DNA of 64,000 bases from the NCBI RefSeq assembly GCF_001412655.1, contig NZ_CP012996.1, forward strand, positions 372,001 through 436,000, in the 5' to 3' direction. The position numbers and the translations under genes are program-made. The stretch comes from Pedobacter sp. PACM 27299 (lineage in GTDB: Bacteria > Bacteroidota > Bacteroidia > Sphingobacteriales > Sphingobacteriaceae). Shown piece by piece: positions 9,879-17,905 of this stretch. The notes beneath the pieces were generated by a model. That model was given only the letters and a program-made list of their open reading frames with translations, was not told where the DNA came from and made no database searches. Every line of letters starts with the position of its first letter. Position 1 is the stretch's first letter.

Positions 9879-10583
9879 ATGCACGTTTTTTATACCCCTG
9901 ATATTGAGACCGCCGAGTATTCTTTAAATGAAGAAGAAAGTAAACATTGTCTGAAGGTCCTGAGATTAGGGATGGGCGATGTAGTGAACCTAATTGATGG
10001 AAAAGGAGGCTTTTATGAAGCTGAAATCATCGGAGAAGGAAAGAAAAATGTTCAGCTCCGTGTGATTAAATCCGTTCAGGAATATCAAAAACGAAATCAC
10101 CACCTTCATATCGTGGTGGCACCTACAAAAAATATTGATCGACTGGAATGGTTCCTTGAAAAAGCAACCGAGATAGGGATCGACGAAATTACTCCGATCA
10201 TCTGCGAACGTTCTGAAAGGAAAATCATCAAAGAAGATCGGCTTAATAAAGTGATTACATCTGCCCTGAAGCAGTCTTTACAGGCTTATCATCCGGTGCT
10301 AAATCCACAGATCTCATTCACTGATTTTCTGAAAATAGAGAACAACTCCATCAAAATGATTGCACACTGCATCGATGGGGAACCTCGTTTGTACATCAGC
10401 CAGGTGGCGGAACCTCAAAAAAGCTATACGGTTTTGATTGGTCCGGAAGGCGACTTTAGCCCGAAAGAAATCGAACTTGCTTTGCAAAACGGCTTTAAAC
10501 CCTTAACTTTAGGTAATACGCGTCTGAGAACAGAAACTGCTGCATTGGCAGCCTGCTTTGAAGTGAATTATTTAAACAGATGA
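9879..10583 (+). CDS. rsmE: 16S rRNA (uracil(1498)-N3)-methyltransferase
   Basis: SPOUT-class methyltransferase that makes m3U1498 in 16S rRNA. The 234-residue protein has an N-terminal PUA-like part and the C-terminal knot with LIGPEGDFSPKEIELA and TLGNTRLRTETAALAA (about 186-225), the SAM-binding loops of the family. The first residues HVFYTPDIETAEYSLNEEESKHCLKVLR match RsmE openings. It shares an ATGA overlap with the following DUF4159 gene, implying translational coupling. Confidence 0.94.
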   Translation: MHVFYTPDIETAEYSLNEEESKHCLKVLRLGMGDVVNLIDGKGGFYEAEIIGEGKKNVQLRVIKSVQEYQKRNHHLHIVVAPTKNIDRLEWFLEKATEIGIDEITPIICERSERKIIKEDRLNKVITSALKQSLQAYHPVLNPQISFTDFLKIENNSIKMIAHCIDGEPRLYISQVAEPQKSYTVLIGPEGDFSPKEIELALQNGFKPLTLGNTRLRTETAALAACFEVNYLNR

Positions 10584-11236
10584 AATTAAAAACAGGCTTA
10601 GTTGTCGGATTGATGTTTTTGTTGTGTGGCTTTAAGCCGCCAACTTATAAGATGGCTAAACTGAAATATAACGGGGGAGGCGATTGGTATGCCAACAGAA
10701 CTGCACTCCCAAACCTTATCGAGTTCTGCAACAAAAATCTAAATACCAATTTTGCAGCACTGGATGCCACTGTTGAAGTGGGCAGTGCGGAATTGTTCAA
10801 TTACCCTTTCGTATACCTGACCGGGCATGGAAATGTGGTTTTCAGTGATGCTGAAGCGCAGAACCTGAGAAAATACCTCAGCGGTGGTGGTTTTCTTCAC
10901 ATCGATGATAATTATGGATTGGATAAATTCATCCGCAAAGAAATGAAAAAGGTATTCCCTGAGCTTTCTTTTGTAGAACTTCCATCAAATCACCCGCTCT
11001 ATCAGCAAAAATTTAAGTTTCCAAATGGTTTACCGAAGATCCATGAACATGATGGGAAAGCACCTCAGGGCCTGGCTTTAATCCGGGATGGGAGAGTGAT
11101 TTGCTATTACACCTTTGAATGCGATCTGGGCAATGGTTGGGAAGATTTCGGCACTTATCCAGATGATACGCAAGATAAGCGCTTAAACGCGCTAAAAATG
11201 GGCGCTAATTTAGTTCAGTATGCATTAACACAATAA
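10580..11236 (+). CDS. DUF4159 domain protein, exported
   Basis: Protein of unknown function belonging to the DUF4159 family, common in Bacteroidota. A signal peptide covers roughly residues 1-18 (hydrophobic GLVVGLMFLLCGF). The mature part has the family's Rossmann-like pattern, with YPFVYLTGHGNVVFSDAEAQ and YLSGGGFLHIDDNYG and the C-terminal CDLGNGWED segment. Length is 218 residues. It overlaps rsmE by 4 bp and sits 2 bp before the biotinyl protein gene; no function can be deduced from these neighbours. Confidence 0.85.
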   Translation: MKLKTGLVVGLMFLLCGFKPPTYKMAKLKYNGGGDWYANRTALPNLIEFCNKNLNTNFAALDATVEVGSAELFNYPFVYLTGHGNVVFSDAEAQNLRKYLSGGGFLHIDDNYGLDKFIRKEMKKVFPELSFVELPSNHPLYQQKFKFPNGLPKIHEHDGKAPQGLALIRDGRVICYYTFECDLGNGWEDFGTYPDDTQDKRLNALKMGANLVQYALTQ

Positions 11237-11238
11237 CT

Positions 11239-11736
11239 ATGAAGGTAAAAGTAAATGAACAATACAATTTTGACGTAGAGGTTTCCAATCCATCATTAAC
11301 CATAAACGGGAAAGCATTGGATATTGATGCCAAAAAGTTATCAGGCACCACTCAGCATATTATTTATCAGCATAAATCCTATAACGTAGAGGTTTTGGAG
11401 CAGGAAGAAGGAGGAAAGCAGACCAGCATCAGGGTAAATGGAAATATATACCAGGTGGAAGTCGAAGACCAGTACGATGAATTACTGAAAAAATTAGGAA
11501 TGGACACTGCTGCAGGAAATAAGGTTCAGGAGGTTAAAGCACCGATGCCTGGCTTGGTATTGCAGCTGATGGTTGCCGAAGGGCAGGACGTGAGTAAAGG
11601 AGATAGCTTGCTGGTGTTGGAAGCAATGAAGATGGAAAATATCATTAAATCACCTGCAGCAGGTACTGTAAAGCGGATCTTAGTGCAAAAAGGAGATAAG
11701 GTAGAGAAGAACGGAATTTTGATTCAGTTTGCTTAA
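11239..11736 (+). CDS. Biotin carboxyl carrier (biotinyl/lipoyl attachment) protein
   Basis: Carrier subunit of a biotin-dependent carboxylase. The C-terminal biotinyl domain (about 97-165) has the modification site LEAMKMEN with K131 as the biotinylated lysine; residues 1-90 form a beta-rich domain as in acyl-CoA or oxaloacetate/pyruvate carboxylase carriers. It is 165 residues long. No biotin carboxylase or carboxyltransferase gene is adjacent in this window, so the partner enzyme must be encoded elsewhere and the substrate is not determinable. A strong terminator follows at 11771. Confidence 0.9.
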   Translation: MKVKVNEQYNFDVEVSNPSLTINGKALDIDAKKLSGTTQHIIYQHKSYNVEVLEQEEGGKQTSIRVNGNIYQVEVEDQYDELLKKLGMDTAAGNKVQEVKAPMPGLVLQLMVAEGQDVSKGDSLLVLEAMKMENIIKSPAAGTVKRILVQKGDKVEKNGILIQFA

Positions 11737-11770
11737 ATCCTAACTGAAAATATCACCGGCCTGAAAATGT

Positions 11771-11815
11771 CAGGTATAAAAAAAGGGAGCTTTAAGCTCC
11801 CTTTTTTTATACCTG
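11771..11815. terminator. Bidirectional intrinsic terminator
   Basis: Perfect 20-bp inverted repeat (11771-11790 and 11796-11815) with a 5-base loop TTTAA. The stem contains GGGAGC/GCTCCC flanked by A7 and T7 runs, so it works as a rho-independent terminator on both strands. It lies between the convergent biotinyl-carrier gene (+) and the GldJ-like gene (-). Confidence 0.95.
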
Positions 11816-11824
11816 ATGAATCAA

Positions 11825-13423
11825 TTAACGTGATTTAAATGCTTTTGCCGGTTTCGGTTTAAACTGTGGTTTTCCGGTAGACCTGATTTCAGATGCACCT
11901 AGCATCGTCATCGCGCAGCGGAAGCCTATATCAGCGGTAGATTCATCCTGCTGCAGAAATCTTCTGGTAGCAGGGTTTAACCACAAAGCCTGATCATCCC
12001 ATGAGCCACCTTTATAAACTCTTGATTTATCCGTTACCAATGTGATTTCACCATATAAATCATTCGCTCTATCGCGGTAACCTCTTTGGTCCGCATATGT
12101 ATTTGTAGCAGGCGTAGCGGCAGCAGGGGCTGCAGCTTGTTTTTCTGCCCAGGTTTGTTTCTTATAAGACTTGGCATCAGTGAGTACAGGCCTGTTGTAT
12201 TTATCAATTTCTATCTTTCCACTGATGGGATCAGCTACTTTTTTATCCTGGTAATAGTTACCTCTATATGGATTAAAAGCATCAGCAGCTTCGAATGTTT
12301 TTGCGCGGTAAACGTCGGCAACCCATTCATTTACGTTTCCAGCCATGTTGTATAAGCCAAAATCATTCGGCATATAAGACCTCACTGCAACGGTTAAACC
12401 ACCTTTATCATTCAGCGATCCACCAACACCCATATAATCTCCTTTAGTTCTCTTAAAATTCGCTAAAATCAAACCTCTGGTGTTTCTTTTGGCAGAGCTT
12501 AATCCAAGACCATTCCAGGGATAAATTTTATTGGCATTGATGTTTTCATACTGAGTATTGCCGATTAATCCAAGTGCTGCGTATTCCCATTCTGCTTCTG
12601 TTGGCAGACGATAAGGCTGTTTGATGATTCCATCTTCCAATCTTACATTTCTCGTTGCACCAGATCTGCCACCCGCATTTGCCGCGCCTGCAGCATTACC
12701 GGCATTGGATGGATTAAGGTCTTTCATGGCTTTTTTACCCTTATCATCATATTGGCCGCTCAGGTAGATGTCCGTATTGAAAGCTCCTTTTGCATTATTG
12801 GTAGATGCCGCTGCTGCATTAGAATTTCCAGTGCCATTCAGGTCTTTAAAGCTGGTCATATATCCCTTCTCGCGAAGTAAAAGCTCATTTACGCGATCGG
12901 TTCTCCAGGCACAATACCTTTCGGCCTGTTCCCAGGTAACTCCTACTACCGGATAATCCTGGTAGGCAGGATGCCTTAAATAGTTGTCTACGTAAGGTTC
13001 ATTGTAGGATAAGGGCCTGCGCCACACTAAAGTGTCAGGGAGTTCGTTATAATAGTATTCGTGATCTGCTGGATAATTGGTGCGAATCCAGTTCAGGTAC
13101 TCCAGCCAGTTGGTATTGGAAACTTCGGTTTCGTCCATATAAAACGAAGAAACAGTGGTTTCTCTTTTGTGGTTATAATTGCTCAGTTCTTCACCAGCAA
13201 CGTTAATTGCGCTTCCACTCATCACAAAAACACCGCCTTCAATTTCCACTAATCCTGGACCTGGGCCACGTTTAAATTTTTTATTTACTTCAAAGCCACC
13301 AAACTCGCGCTTGTTATACGCCATTCCTGTCTTCTCAGAAGTCCCTGATTTTTTGCTGCAGGAAGAGAGAGAAGCTACGATTGCAATGGATGCAATCGAA
13401 TAATATAAGTATGATTTTTTCAT
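11825..13423 (-). CDS. GldJ-like SUMF1/formylglycine-generating-enzyme-domain lipoprotein
   Basis: Outer-membrane-type lipoprotein with a SUMF1 (FGE-sulfatase) fold, most like GldJ of the gliding/type IX secretion machinery. I chose the ATG at 13423 because MKKSYLYYSIASIAIVASLSSC is a clean lipoprotein signal peptide with C22; an ATG 15 bp upstream is possible. SUMF1 landmarks include PGLVEIEGGVFVMSGS, MDETEVSNTNWLEY, YRLPTEAEWEYAALG, MAGNVNEWVADVY, RVYKGGSWDD and STADIGFRCAM. Two Ala/Asn/Gly-rich inserts (about 200-255) and a Pro/Ala linker (about 425-440) interrupt it. Family members are structural rather than catalytic. No other gld/por gene lies nearby. Confidence 0.82.
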   Translation of the reverse strand: MKKSYLYYSIASIAIVASLSSCSKKSGTSEKTGMAYNKREFGGFEVNKKFKRGPGPGLVEIEGGVFVMSGSAINVAGEELSNYNHKRETTVSSFYMDETEVSNTNWLEYLNWIRTNYPADHEYYYNELPDTLVWRRPLSYNEPYVDNYLRHPAYQDYPVVGVTWEQAERYCAWRTDRVNELLLREKGYMTSFKDLNGTGNSNAAAASTNNAKGAFNTDIYLSGQYDDKGKKAMKDLNPSNAGNAAGAANAGGRSGATRNVRLEDGIIKQPYRLPTEAEWEYAALGLIGNTQYENINANKIYPWNGLGLSSAKRNTRGLILANFKRTKGDYMGVGGSLNDKGGLTVAVRSYMPNDFGLYNMAGNVNEWVADVYRAKTFEAADAFNPYRGNYYQDKKVADPISGKIEIDKYNRPVLTDAKSYKKQTWAEKQAAAPAAATPATNTYADQRGYRDRANDLYGEITLVTDKSRVYKGGSWDDQALWLNPATRRFLQQDESTADIGFRCAMTMLGASEIRSTGKPQFKPKPAKAFKSR

Positions 13424-13796
13424 ATTGAGGGATCTCATAGTGCTTTAACTGTTAAAATTACATAAAAAAAGACTTATTGAGCAACAAAAAATACGAGTTA
13501 AGTAAAAAATAATCTTTAGTAAAATATGTTTTGCGCATATCTGAGGGGGTTTTTGCAAAAAAATGTCTTAATTGTCAGATGTTTTTGGGTGATATGGTCA
13601 GGTAATATCCGCTGGTAAAATATGATCTGTTTCTTTTCAACTTTGAATATTTATAGTAGAATATTCAATAATTCGGCTGATTACCCATTAAGATGGGCTT
13701 TATTGCTTAATTTCGAAATCCGGCTCAGCGACCTGAAACTAGGAAGAGAAACCGGGATAGGAAAACAAGAATACATAGAAATTAACAGGTATAGAA
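13424..13796. promoter_or_regulatory. Divergent intergenic region between GldJ-like gene and ispF
   Basis: About 370 bp with no convincing gene. It must hold the promoters for the GldJ-like gene (-) and ispF (+). The one clear structure is a 9-bp inverted repeat, TTGAATATT (13643-13651) and AATATTCAA (13660-13668), separated by 8 bases, about 130 bp before ispF. No consensus TAnnTTTG box at a convincing distance was found. A 61-codon ORF at 13622-13807 overlaps the ispF start and does not look coding. Confidence 0.5.
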
Positions 13797-14276
13797 ATGA
13801 AGATTAAGGTAGGATTTGGCTTTGATGTACATCAGCTAAAGGATGGACATCCTTTTATAGTAGGGGGCGTAAATTTGGAACACCATAAAGGTGCTTTTGG
13901 TCATTCAGATGCGGATGTATTGCTGCATGCAATTTGCGATGCATTACTTGGTGCAGCAAATCTGCGCGACATCGGTTTCCATTTTAAAAATACGGATCCG
14001 CGTTGGAAAGGGATCAGCAGCCTGATCCTATTGCAGGAAAGTGTGAAACTGGTCAGGGAAAAGGGATTTGAAATTGGAAACATTGATGCGATGCTTTGCT
14101 TGGAAGCACCGAAAATTAATCCTCATATTCCATCTATGCAGCAGCACATCGCCGCAGCAATGGGAATGGATGTAGAAGACATCTCAATTAAAGCCACCAC
14201 CAACGAACAAATGGGATTTATAGGAAGAGAAGAAGGGGTTGTCGCTTATGCCGTTTGCCTGATTCAAAAAGGATAA
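13797..14276 (+). CDS. ispF: 2-C-methyl-D-erythritol 2,4-cyclodiphosphate synthase
   Basis: MEP-pathway enzyme that cyclises CDP-methylerythritol 2-phosphate, releasing CMP, for isoprenoid synthesis. Zn ligands D10, H12 (GFGFDVHQL) and H44 (DADVLLHAICDALLGA) are present, as is the C-terminal KATTNEQMGFIGREEGV segment. The 159-residue length is typical. The gene stands alone, with no other isoprenoid gene adjacent, and is followed by a hairpin terminator. Confidence 0.96.
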   Translation: MKIKVGFGFDVHQLKDGHPFIVGGVNLEHHKGAFGHSDADVLLHAICDALLGAANLRDIGFHFKNTDPRWKGISSLILLQESVKLVREKGFEIGNIDAMLCLEAPKINPHIPSMQQHIAAAMGMDVEDISIKATTNEQMGFIGREEGVVAYAVCLIQKG

Positions 14277-14280
14277 AAAT

Positions 14281-14316
14281 AAAGCAGCCAGTAATTGAAG
14301 TTATTGGCTGCTTAAA
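14281..14316. terminator. Intrinsic terminator between ispF and the pirin gene
   Basis: Stem AGCAGCCAGTAA (14283-14294) pairs with TTATTGGCTGCT (14301-14312) with one G-T pair and a 6-base loop; it is flanked by A-rich sequence on the left and a short A/T stretch on the right. It sits between the convergent ispF (+) and pirin (-) genes and probably serves both. Confidence 0.8.
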
Positions 14317-14322
14317 ATTAAA

Positions 14323-15198
14323 TTACTCCTCTAAATAACCAAATCTCCCCTGGTTATAATCTGCAATAGCTTGCTGAATTTCTTCGGGTTTATTCATTAA
14401 AAACGGCCCGTAATGTGTAATGGGTTCGTTTATCGGTGCTCCGCTTAAGATCAGCACCACACTATCATGAACACCTTCTATTACAACTTCCTCGCCTTGA
14501 TTTTTGAAATAAACCAATTGATCTGCTTTGGCAGTTTCCTGGTGATTCACTTTGATTTCCCCTTCAATGATCACAAAGGCAGTATTGAAATCAGCAGGGA
14601 AGTTAAAACTTGCATTTCCGCCTTTATTCAGACGAAGGTTATAGACATGCATGGGTGTAAAAGTACTTGCAGTTCCTTTAGTACCCTGATATTCACCAGC
14701 AATGACCTCCAGCAATCCTGCCTGATCAGGCAATTCATGTTTAGCAATTGAAGCCTGACTAAGTGCCTGATATTTCGGCTTGCTCATCTTGTCTTTCGCA
14801 GGTAAATTGACCCATAGCTGTACCATTTGGAAGGCACCACCCTTTTTACTAAATGCCTCTTCGTGATATTCTTTGTGTAAAATACCACTGGCTGCAGTCA
14901 TCCACTGCACATCTCCAGGATAGATGACACCACTGTTTCCAGCACTATCGTGATGCGCAACAGCCCCATGATATGCAATGGTGACCGTTTCAAATCCACG
15001 ATGTGGATGTACACCTACACCTCTAGGCTCATTGCGTGCAGAAAACTGGATTTTAGAATTATAGTCCAACAGGAAAAAAGGGCTCATATTGAGTTTATAC
15101 CCGCTGGGAAAAAAATTATGAACCCTAAATCCGTCTCCAACCATTTGAGGTGCCGGCGGCTTCAACACCGCCGATACCTGTTTTATATTTTCATTCAT
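14323..15198 (-). CDS. Pirin family protein
   Basis: Bicupin of the pirin family; some bacterial members have quercetin dioxygenase activity or bind metabolic enzymes, but the role here is unknown. Metal ligands H64, H66 (GVHPHRGFETVT), H108 and E110 (GILHKEYHEE) match human pirin H56/H58/H101/E103. The 291-residue length and the C-terminal pirin_C cupin are intact. It lies 38 bp after yceI on the same strand, forming a Crp/Fnr-YceI-pirin set that is probably a stress-responsive operon. Confidence 0.92.
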   Translation of the reverse strand: MNENIKQVSAVLKPPAPQMVGDGFRVHNFFPSGYKLNMSPFFLLDYNSKIQFSARNEPRGVGVHPHRGFETVTIAYHGAVAHHDSAGNSGVIYPGDVQWMTAASGILHKEYHEEAFSKKGGAFQMVQLWVNLPAKDKMSKPKYQALSQASIAKHELPDQAGLLEVIAGEYQGTKGTASTFTPMHVYNLRLNKGGNASFNFPADFNTAFVIIEGEIKVNHQETAKADQLVYFKNQGEEVVIEGVHDSVVLILSGAPINEPITHYGPFLMNKPEEIQQAIADYNQGRFGYLEE

Positions 15199-15236
15199 TT
15201 ACGTCTCCATTCTAAATTAAGATGGACGTGTTTTTT

Positions 15237-15767
15237 TTAAGCTTGTTTTACAAACTGTAATTCGCCTAATATTCTTACGTCCTCACTCACCATCACCCCA
15301 CCAGTTTCTAATGCTGCATTCCAGGTTAAACCAAAGTCAGTTCTGTTGATTTTACCACTGATGGTAAATCCTGCTTTTGTATTTCCCCATGGATCAGTTG
15401 CAATACCACCAAATTCTACATTTAATTTGATCGGCTTAGTGATCCCTTTAACGGTTAAATCACCTTTTAAAACGTAATCACTGCCGTCTTTATCAAAAGA
15501 GCTAGATGTAAAAGTCATTTTAGGGAATTGTTCAGCATCAAAGAAATCGGCACTTTTCAAGTGGTTATCTCTGTCCGTATTTCCGGTATCAATCGAGTTT
15601 AGCTCTGCTTCAAAAGTAACTTTAGCATTTTCAAAATCATCAGCATCGGAACTTAATGATGCGGTTAAAGAATTGAAACTACCAGTTACTGTAGTGATCA
15701 TTAAATGTTTTACTTTAAATTGTAATTCACTGTGGGTTGGGTCTAACGACCATTGAGTAGTTGCCAT
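15237..15767 (-). CDS. YceI family lipocalin-like protein
   Basis: YceI-domain protein; the fold is an extended lipocalin barrel that binds polyisoprenoids. The opening WSLDPTHSELQFKVKHL and the central HLKSADFFDAEQFPKMTFTS are family signatures. The 176-residue protein has no signal peptide, so it is probably cytoplasmic, unlike periplasmic E. coli YceI. On the minus strand a -7 box TAATTTTG (15804-15811) precedes it and a palindrome at 15828-15843 sits just upstream, suggesting its own promoter inside the Crp/Fnr-pirin group. Confidence 0.93.
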   Translation of the reverse strand: MATTQWSLDPTHSELQFKVKHLMITTVTGSFNSLTASLSSDADDFENAKVTFEAELNSIDTGNTDRDNHLKSADFFDAEQFPKMTFTSSSFDKDGSDYVLKGDLTVKGITKPIKLNVEFGGIATDPWGNTKAGFTISGKINRTDFGLTWNAALETGGVMVSEDVRILGELQFVKQA

Positions 15768-15854
15768 AATATTGTTGTTTTTAGATTGTCTTTATTTACA
15801 ACACAAAATTACGGCCACAAAGCCAGGCATACATTGATGTATGATAAGAAATGG
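15768..15854 (-). promoter_or_regulatory. yceI promoter with palindromic candidate operator
   Basis: On the minus strand TAATTTTG (15804-15811) fits the Bacteroidota -7 element. A 16-bp dyad CATACAT-TG-ATGTATG at 15828-15843 lies 16 bp upstream of it, where the -33 region would be. The Crp/Fnr-type regulator gene is immediately upstream, so this is a plausible site for it. The assignment is inference from position and symmetry. Confidence 0.45.
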
Positions 15855-16442
15855 CTAAACTTTAAAATGCTTGTGTGCGAGGTCTTTACGAACCCTGCTC
15901 AGCGACTCAGGAGTGATGCCTAAATAGGATGCAATCATCCATTGTGGTACCCTTAGGGTGAGGTTGGGATAAAGCTGAATGAAGTTCAGGTACCTTTCTT
16001 CGGCGGTCGCACTGAGGAGCATATTGATTCTTTTATGCATGAAACGAATAGAATTGTTCAGCATGGTGTTGTTAAAATCATACATACAAGGGACATGCTT
16101 TGCCGCTCCATCAATGAAGTTCTTAGGCATAACTACAGCCAGGGTCGGCTCAATGGCATCAATGAAAAATTCTGAAGCTTCATTAAACATCCCATTCCGA
16201 TCAGAAAGCCACCATTGTTCAGGGGCGAACTGAATGATATGGGTTTTACCTTTTGCATCGATTGAATAGCTGCGCAGCAAGCCGCTCAAGACAAAATAAC
16301 CGTGTGGAGATACTTCTCCCTTCATCAGGATCATTTCATTTTTATCAAAGCTCTTTACTTTCAAACGGTCGGAAATTAAGTCGAATTGCTCATCTGTAAT
16401 GGCAACCTTCTTCTGTAAATAGAGTTTGAACGGCTCAAGCAT
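15855..16442 (-). CDS. Crp/Fnr family transcriptional regulator
   Basis: Cyclic-nucleotide-binding-fold regulator, 195 residues. The N-terminal effector domain (about 1-130) includes ILMKGEVSPHGYFVLSGLLRSYSID, and the C-terminal winged HTH has QWMIASYLGITPESLSRVRKDL as recognition region. There is no four-Cys FNR cluster motif, so it is not an oxygen-sensing FNR by sequence. Bacteroidota genomes carry many such regulators next to their targets; here YceI and pirin follow on the same strand and are the likely regulon. Confidence 0.9.
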   Translation of the reverse strand: MLEPFKLYLQKKVAITDEQFDLISDRLKVKSFDKNEMILMKGEVSPHGYFVLSGLLRSYSIDAKGKTHIIQFAPEQWWLSDRNGMFNEASEFFIDAIEPTLAVVMPKNFIDGAAKHVPCMYDFNNTMLNNSIRFMHKRINMLLSATAEERYLNFIQLYPNLTLRVPQWMIASYLGITPESLSRVRKDLAHKHFKV

Positions 16443-16460
16443 AGGTGATATAGATAAAAT

Positions 16461-16619
16461 CTATTTTTTAGTAGGTTCGATATTGGAGAAGTCTACACCG
16501 CATTTGCAATTAGACGCACAGCCCCCTTTTTTAGGAGATACTGATCTGAGAATCATCCGCCCTATATAAAATATGGCAGCGATGAAAAGAATGACAACTA
16601 ATATGGTTTGAATATCCAT
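16461..16619 (-). CDS. FeoB-associated Cys-rich membrane protein
   Basis: Small 52-residue protein: one N-terminal membrane helix (DIQTILVVILFIAAIFYIG) followed by a basic stretch and a Cys cluster G-C34-ASN-C38-K-C40-G. This is the pattern of the FeoB-associated Cys-rich family, usually found beside the ferrous-iron transporter FeoB. I start it at ATG 16619 rather than the in-frame ATG at 16646 because the shorter form begins directly before the helix as in homologues. No feoA/feoB is present in the window, so its partner is unknown. Confidence 0.75.
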   Translation of the reverse strand: MDIQTILVVILFIAAIFYIGRMILRSVSPKKGGCASNCKCGVDFSNIEPTKK

Positions 16620-16670
16620 AAGTACAAAACTAGTTAAAGCCTGCATTAGGCAGGTCTGTTAAATGTAAAT

Positions 16671-17858
16671 TTACTTTTCCATCAGGCCAACCGTTCCGCC
16701 AACCCAATCGAAATCCTGGTTATATCTCACACCAATCATTTTCCCCCGACTTAAGCGCGCAAGGCTGATGCAAAGTACAGGTTCTTTTCCTTCTGGCCAA
16801 AGATACATCAGCCTGATCTCTAATTTAATACCTCCATCAGGTGCCTGAACAACGGGTTCATAGCTTACTTTCCTTTGCAGGATCCAATTTTCAGGGTCAG
16901 AAATGTTTTCAATGTCTTTGTTTTGAACATCTATAAGAACACCCATGCCTGCAAATGAAAACAATGGTTTGAGTACATAGTTTTCTAAATCCTCAGGGAT
17001 CACCTTCAAATCTTTTAAGAAATGGGTGGGAGGGACGAAGTCACTGTTTAAAAAAGGCATGGTGTATTTGCTGATCCTGTAAAACCAGTTTGGATGCGTT
17101 ACCCATTCAATATCCATTCCTTCCCTTGGATCAAAACCATCCTTGAAAATAGCGGTATTCGTACCAATCTCATCGAAAATTAACCGATTATAAATTCTCT
17201 TTAAAAAGAACTTATGGCCATCTTCTAGGTAATAGAGGCGTTTTCCTTCTTTCTTAATGTCGGTAATGCTCAGCACTTTTATACCCAGATATTTTGCCGT
17301 CAGGAAAAAATCAATTGCTGTTTTCTGATGTGGCGCATCTATGTCCATCAAGGCCACTTCATGAGGTTCATGCTTGCCAACAATAACCTCTTTCAGTAAC
17401 TCAAGATAACTTTGCTCATTGAGTCCGCTGAAATAAGGAGTCAATGCAGTTGATAAGTTAAAAGATTGTTGAAAGATCTTTGCTAAATGTGACTGAAAGC
17501 CATAAAGAGAAGGAAATCCTTGCAGTTCAATTAATTTTGGAATCAATTTTCCCTCCTGATCCTTACAAATGCCAAAGTCGAAGGTGAGGAAGTGAGGATG
17601 GGCATCCTCTGCAGGCACATTCCATTCTTCCGGAATTGAATGTGCTGTTAGTTTCTTAAAGTTTTCCGATTTAATCAGAGCGATGATTTCTTCTCCGGCT
17701 GCGATCAGCTGATCTTTTAAGTCTGAGGGAAGGAAAACCGGTGTTTCTGCCACCCTAAATGGGATTTCAATAAAGCCTTTTTCCAGTTCCTTCAAGAACA
17801 AATCATATTGTTCCGTCGTAAATTGTTCATTAAAAGAAGTCCGGTAGCTATTGATCAT
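16671..17858 (-). CDS. Uncharacterised ATP-grasp-like protein of a ligase cluster
   Basis: A 395-residue soluble protein that I do not recognise as a named family. The C-terminal half has ATP-grasp-like features: ENYVLKPLFSFAGMGVLIDV (basic residue and Gly-rich loop) near residue 300, NWILQRKVSYEPVV, and KLEIRLMYLW with candidate metal-binding acids. The N-terminal half contains KLIELQGFPSLYGFQ, reminiscent of glutathionylspermidine-synthase-type ligases. It is the last gene of a minus-strand run with an amidotransferase homologue (47 bp upstream), YbdK-type ligase and RimK-type ATP-grasp, so a ligase role is likely. Substrate unknown. Confidence 0.6.
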   Translation of the reverse strand: MINSYRTSFNEQFTTEQYDLFLKELEKGFIEIPFRVAETPVFLPSDLKDQLIAAGEEIIALIKSENFKKLTAHSIPEEWNVPAEDAHPHFLTFDFGICKDQEGKLIPKLIELQGFPSLYGFQSHLAKIFQQSFNLSTALTPYFSGLNEQSYLELLKEVIVGKHEPHEVALMDIDAPHQKTAIDFFLTAKYLGIKVLSITDIKKEGKRLYYLEDGHKFFLKRIYNRLIFDEIGTNTAIFKDGFDPREGMDIEWVTHPNWFYRISKYTMPFLNSDFVPPTHFLKDLKVIPEDLENYVLKPLFSFAGMGVLIDVQNKDIENISDPENWILQRKVSYEPVVQAPDGGIKLEIRLMYLWPEGKEPVLCISLARLSRGKMIGVRYNQDFDWVGGTVGLMEK

Positions 17859-17905
17859 ATCTTGGGTGGTTGGTCTTTGGCTGCTATTAAGGTTAACAAA
17901 CGATG

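Noticed and set aside
13622..13807. A 61-codon ORF before ispF
   Set aside because: It runs over the ispF start, has no family features and includes the 9-bp inverted repeat. It looks non-coding.
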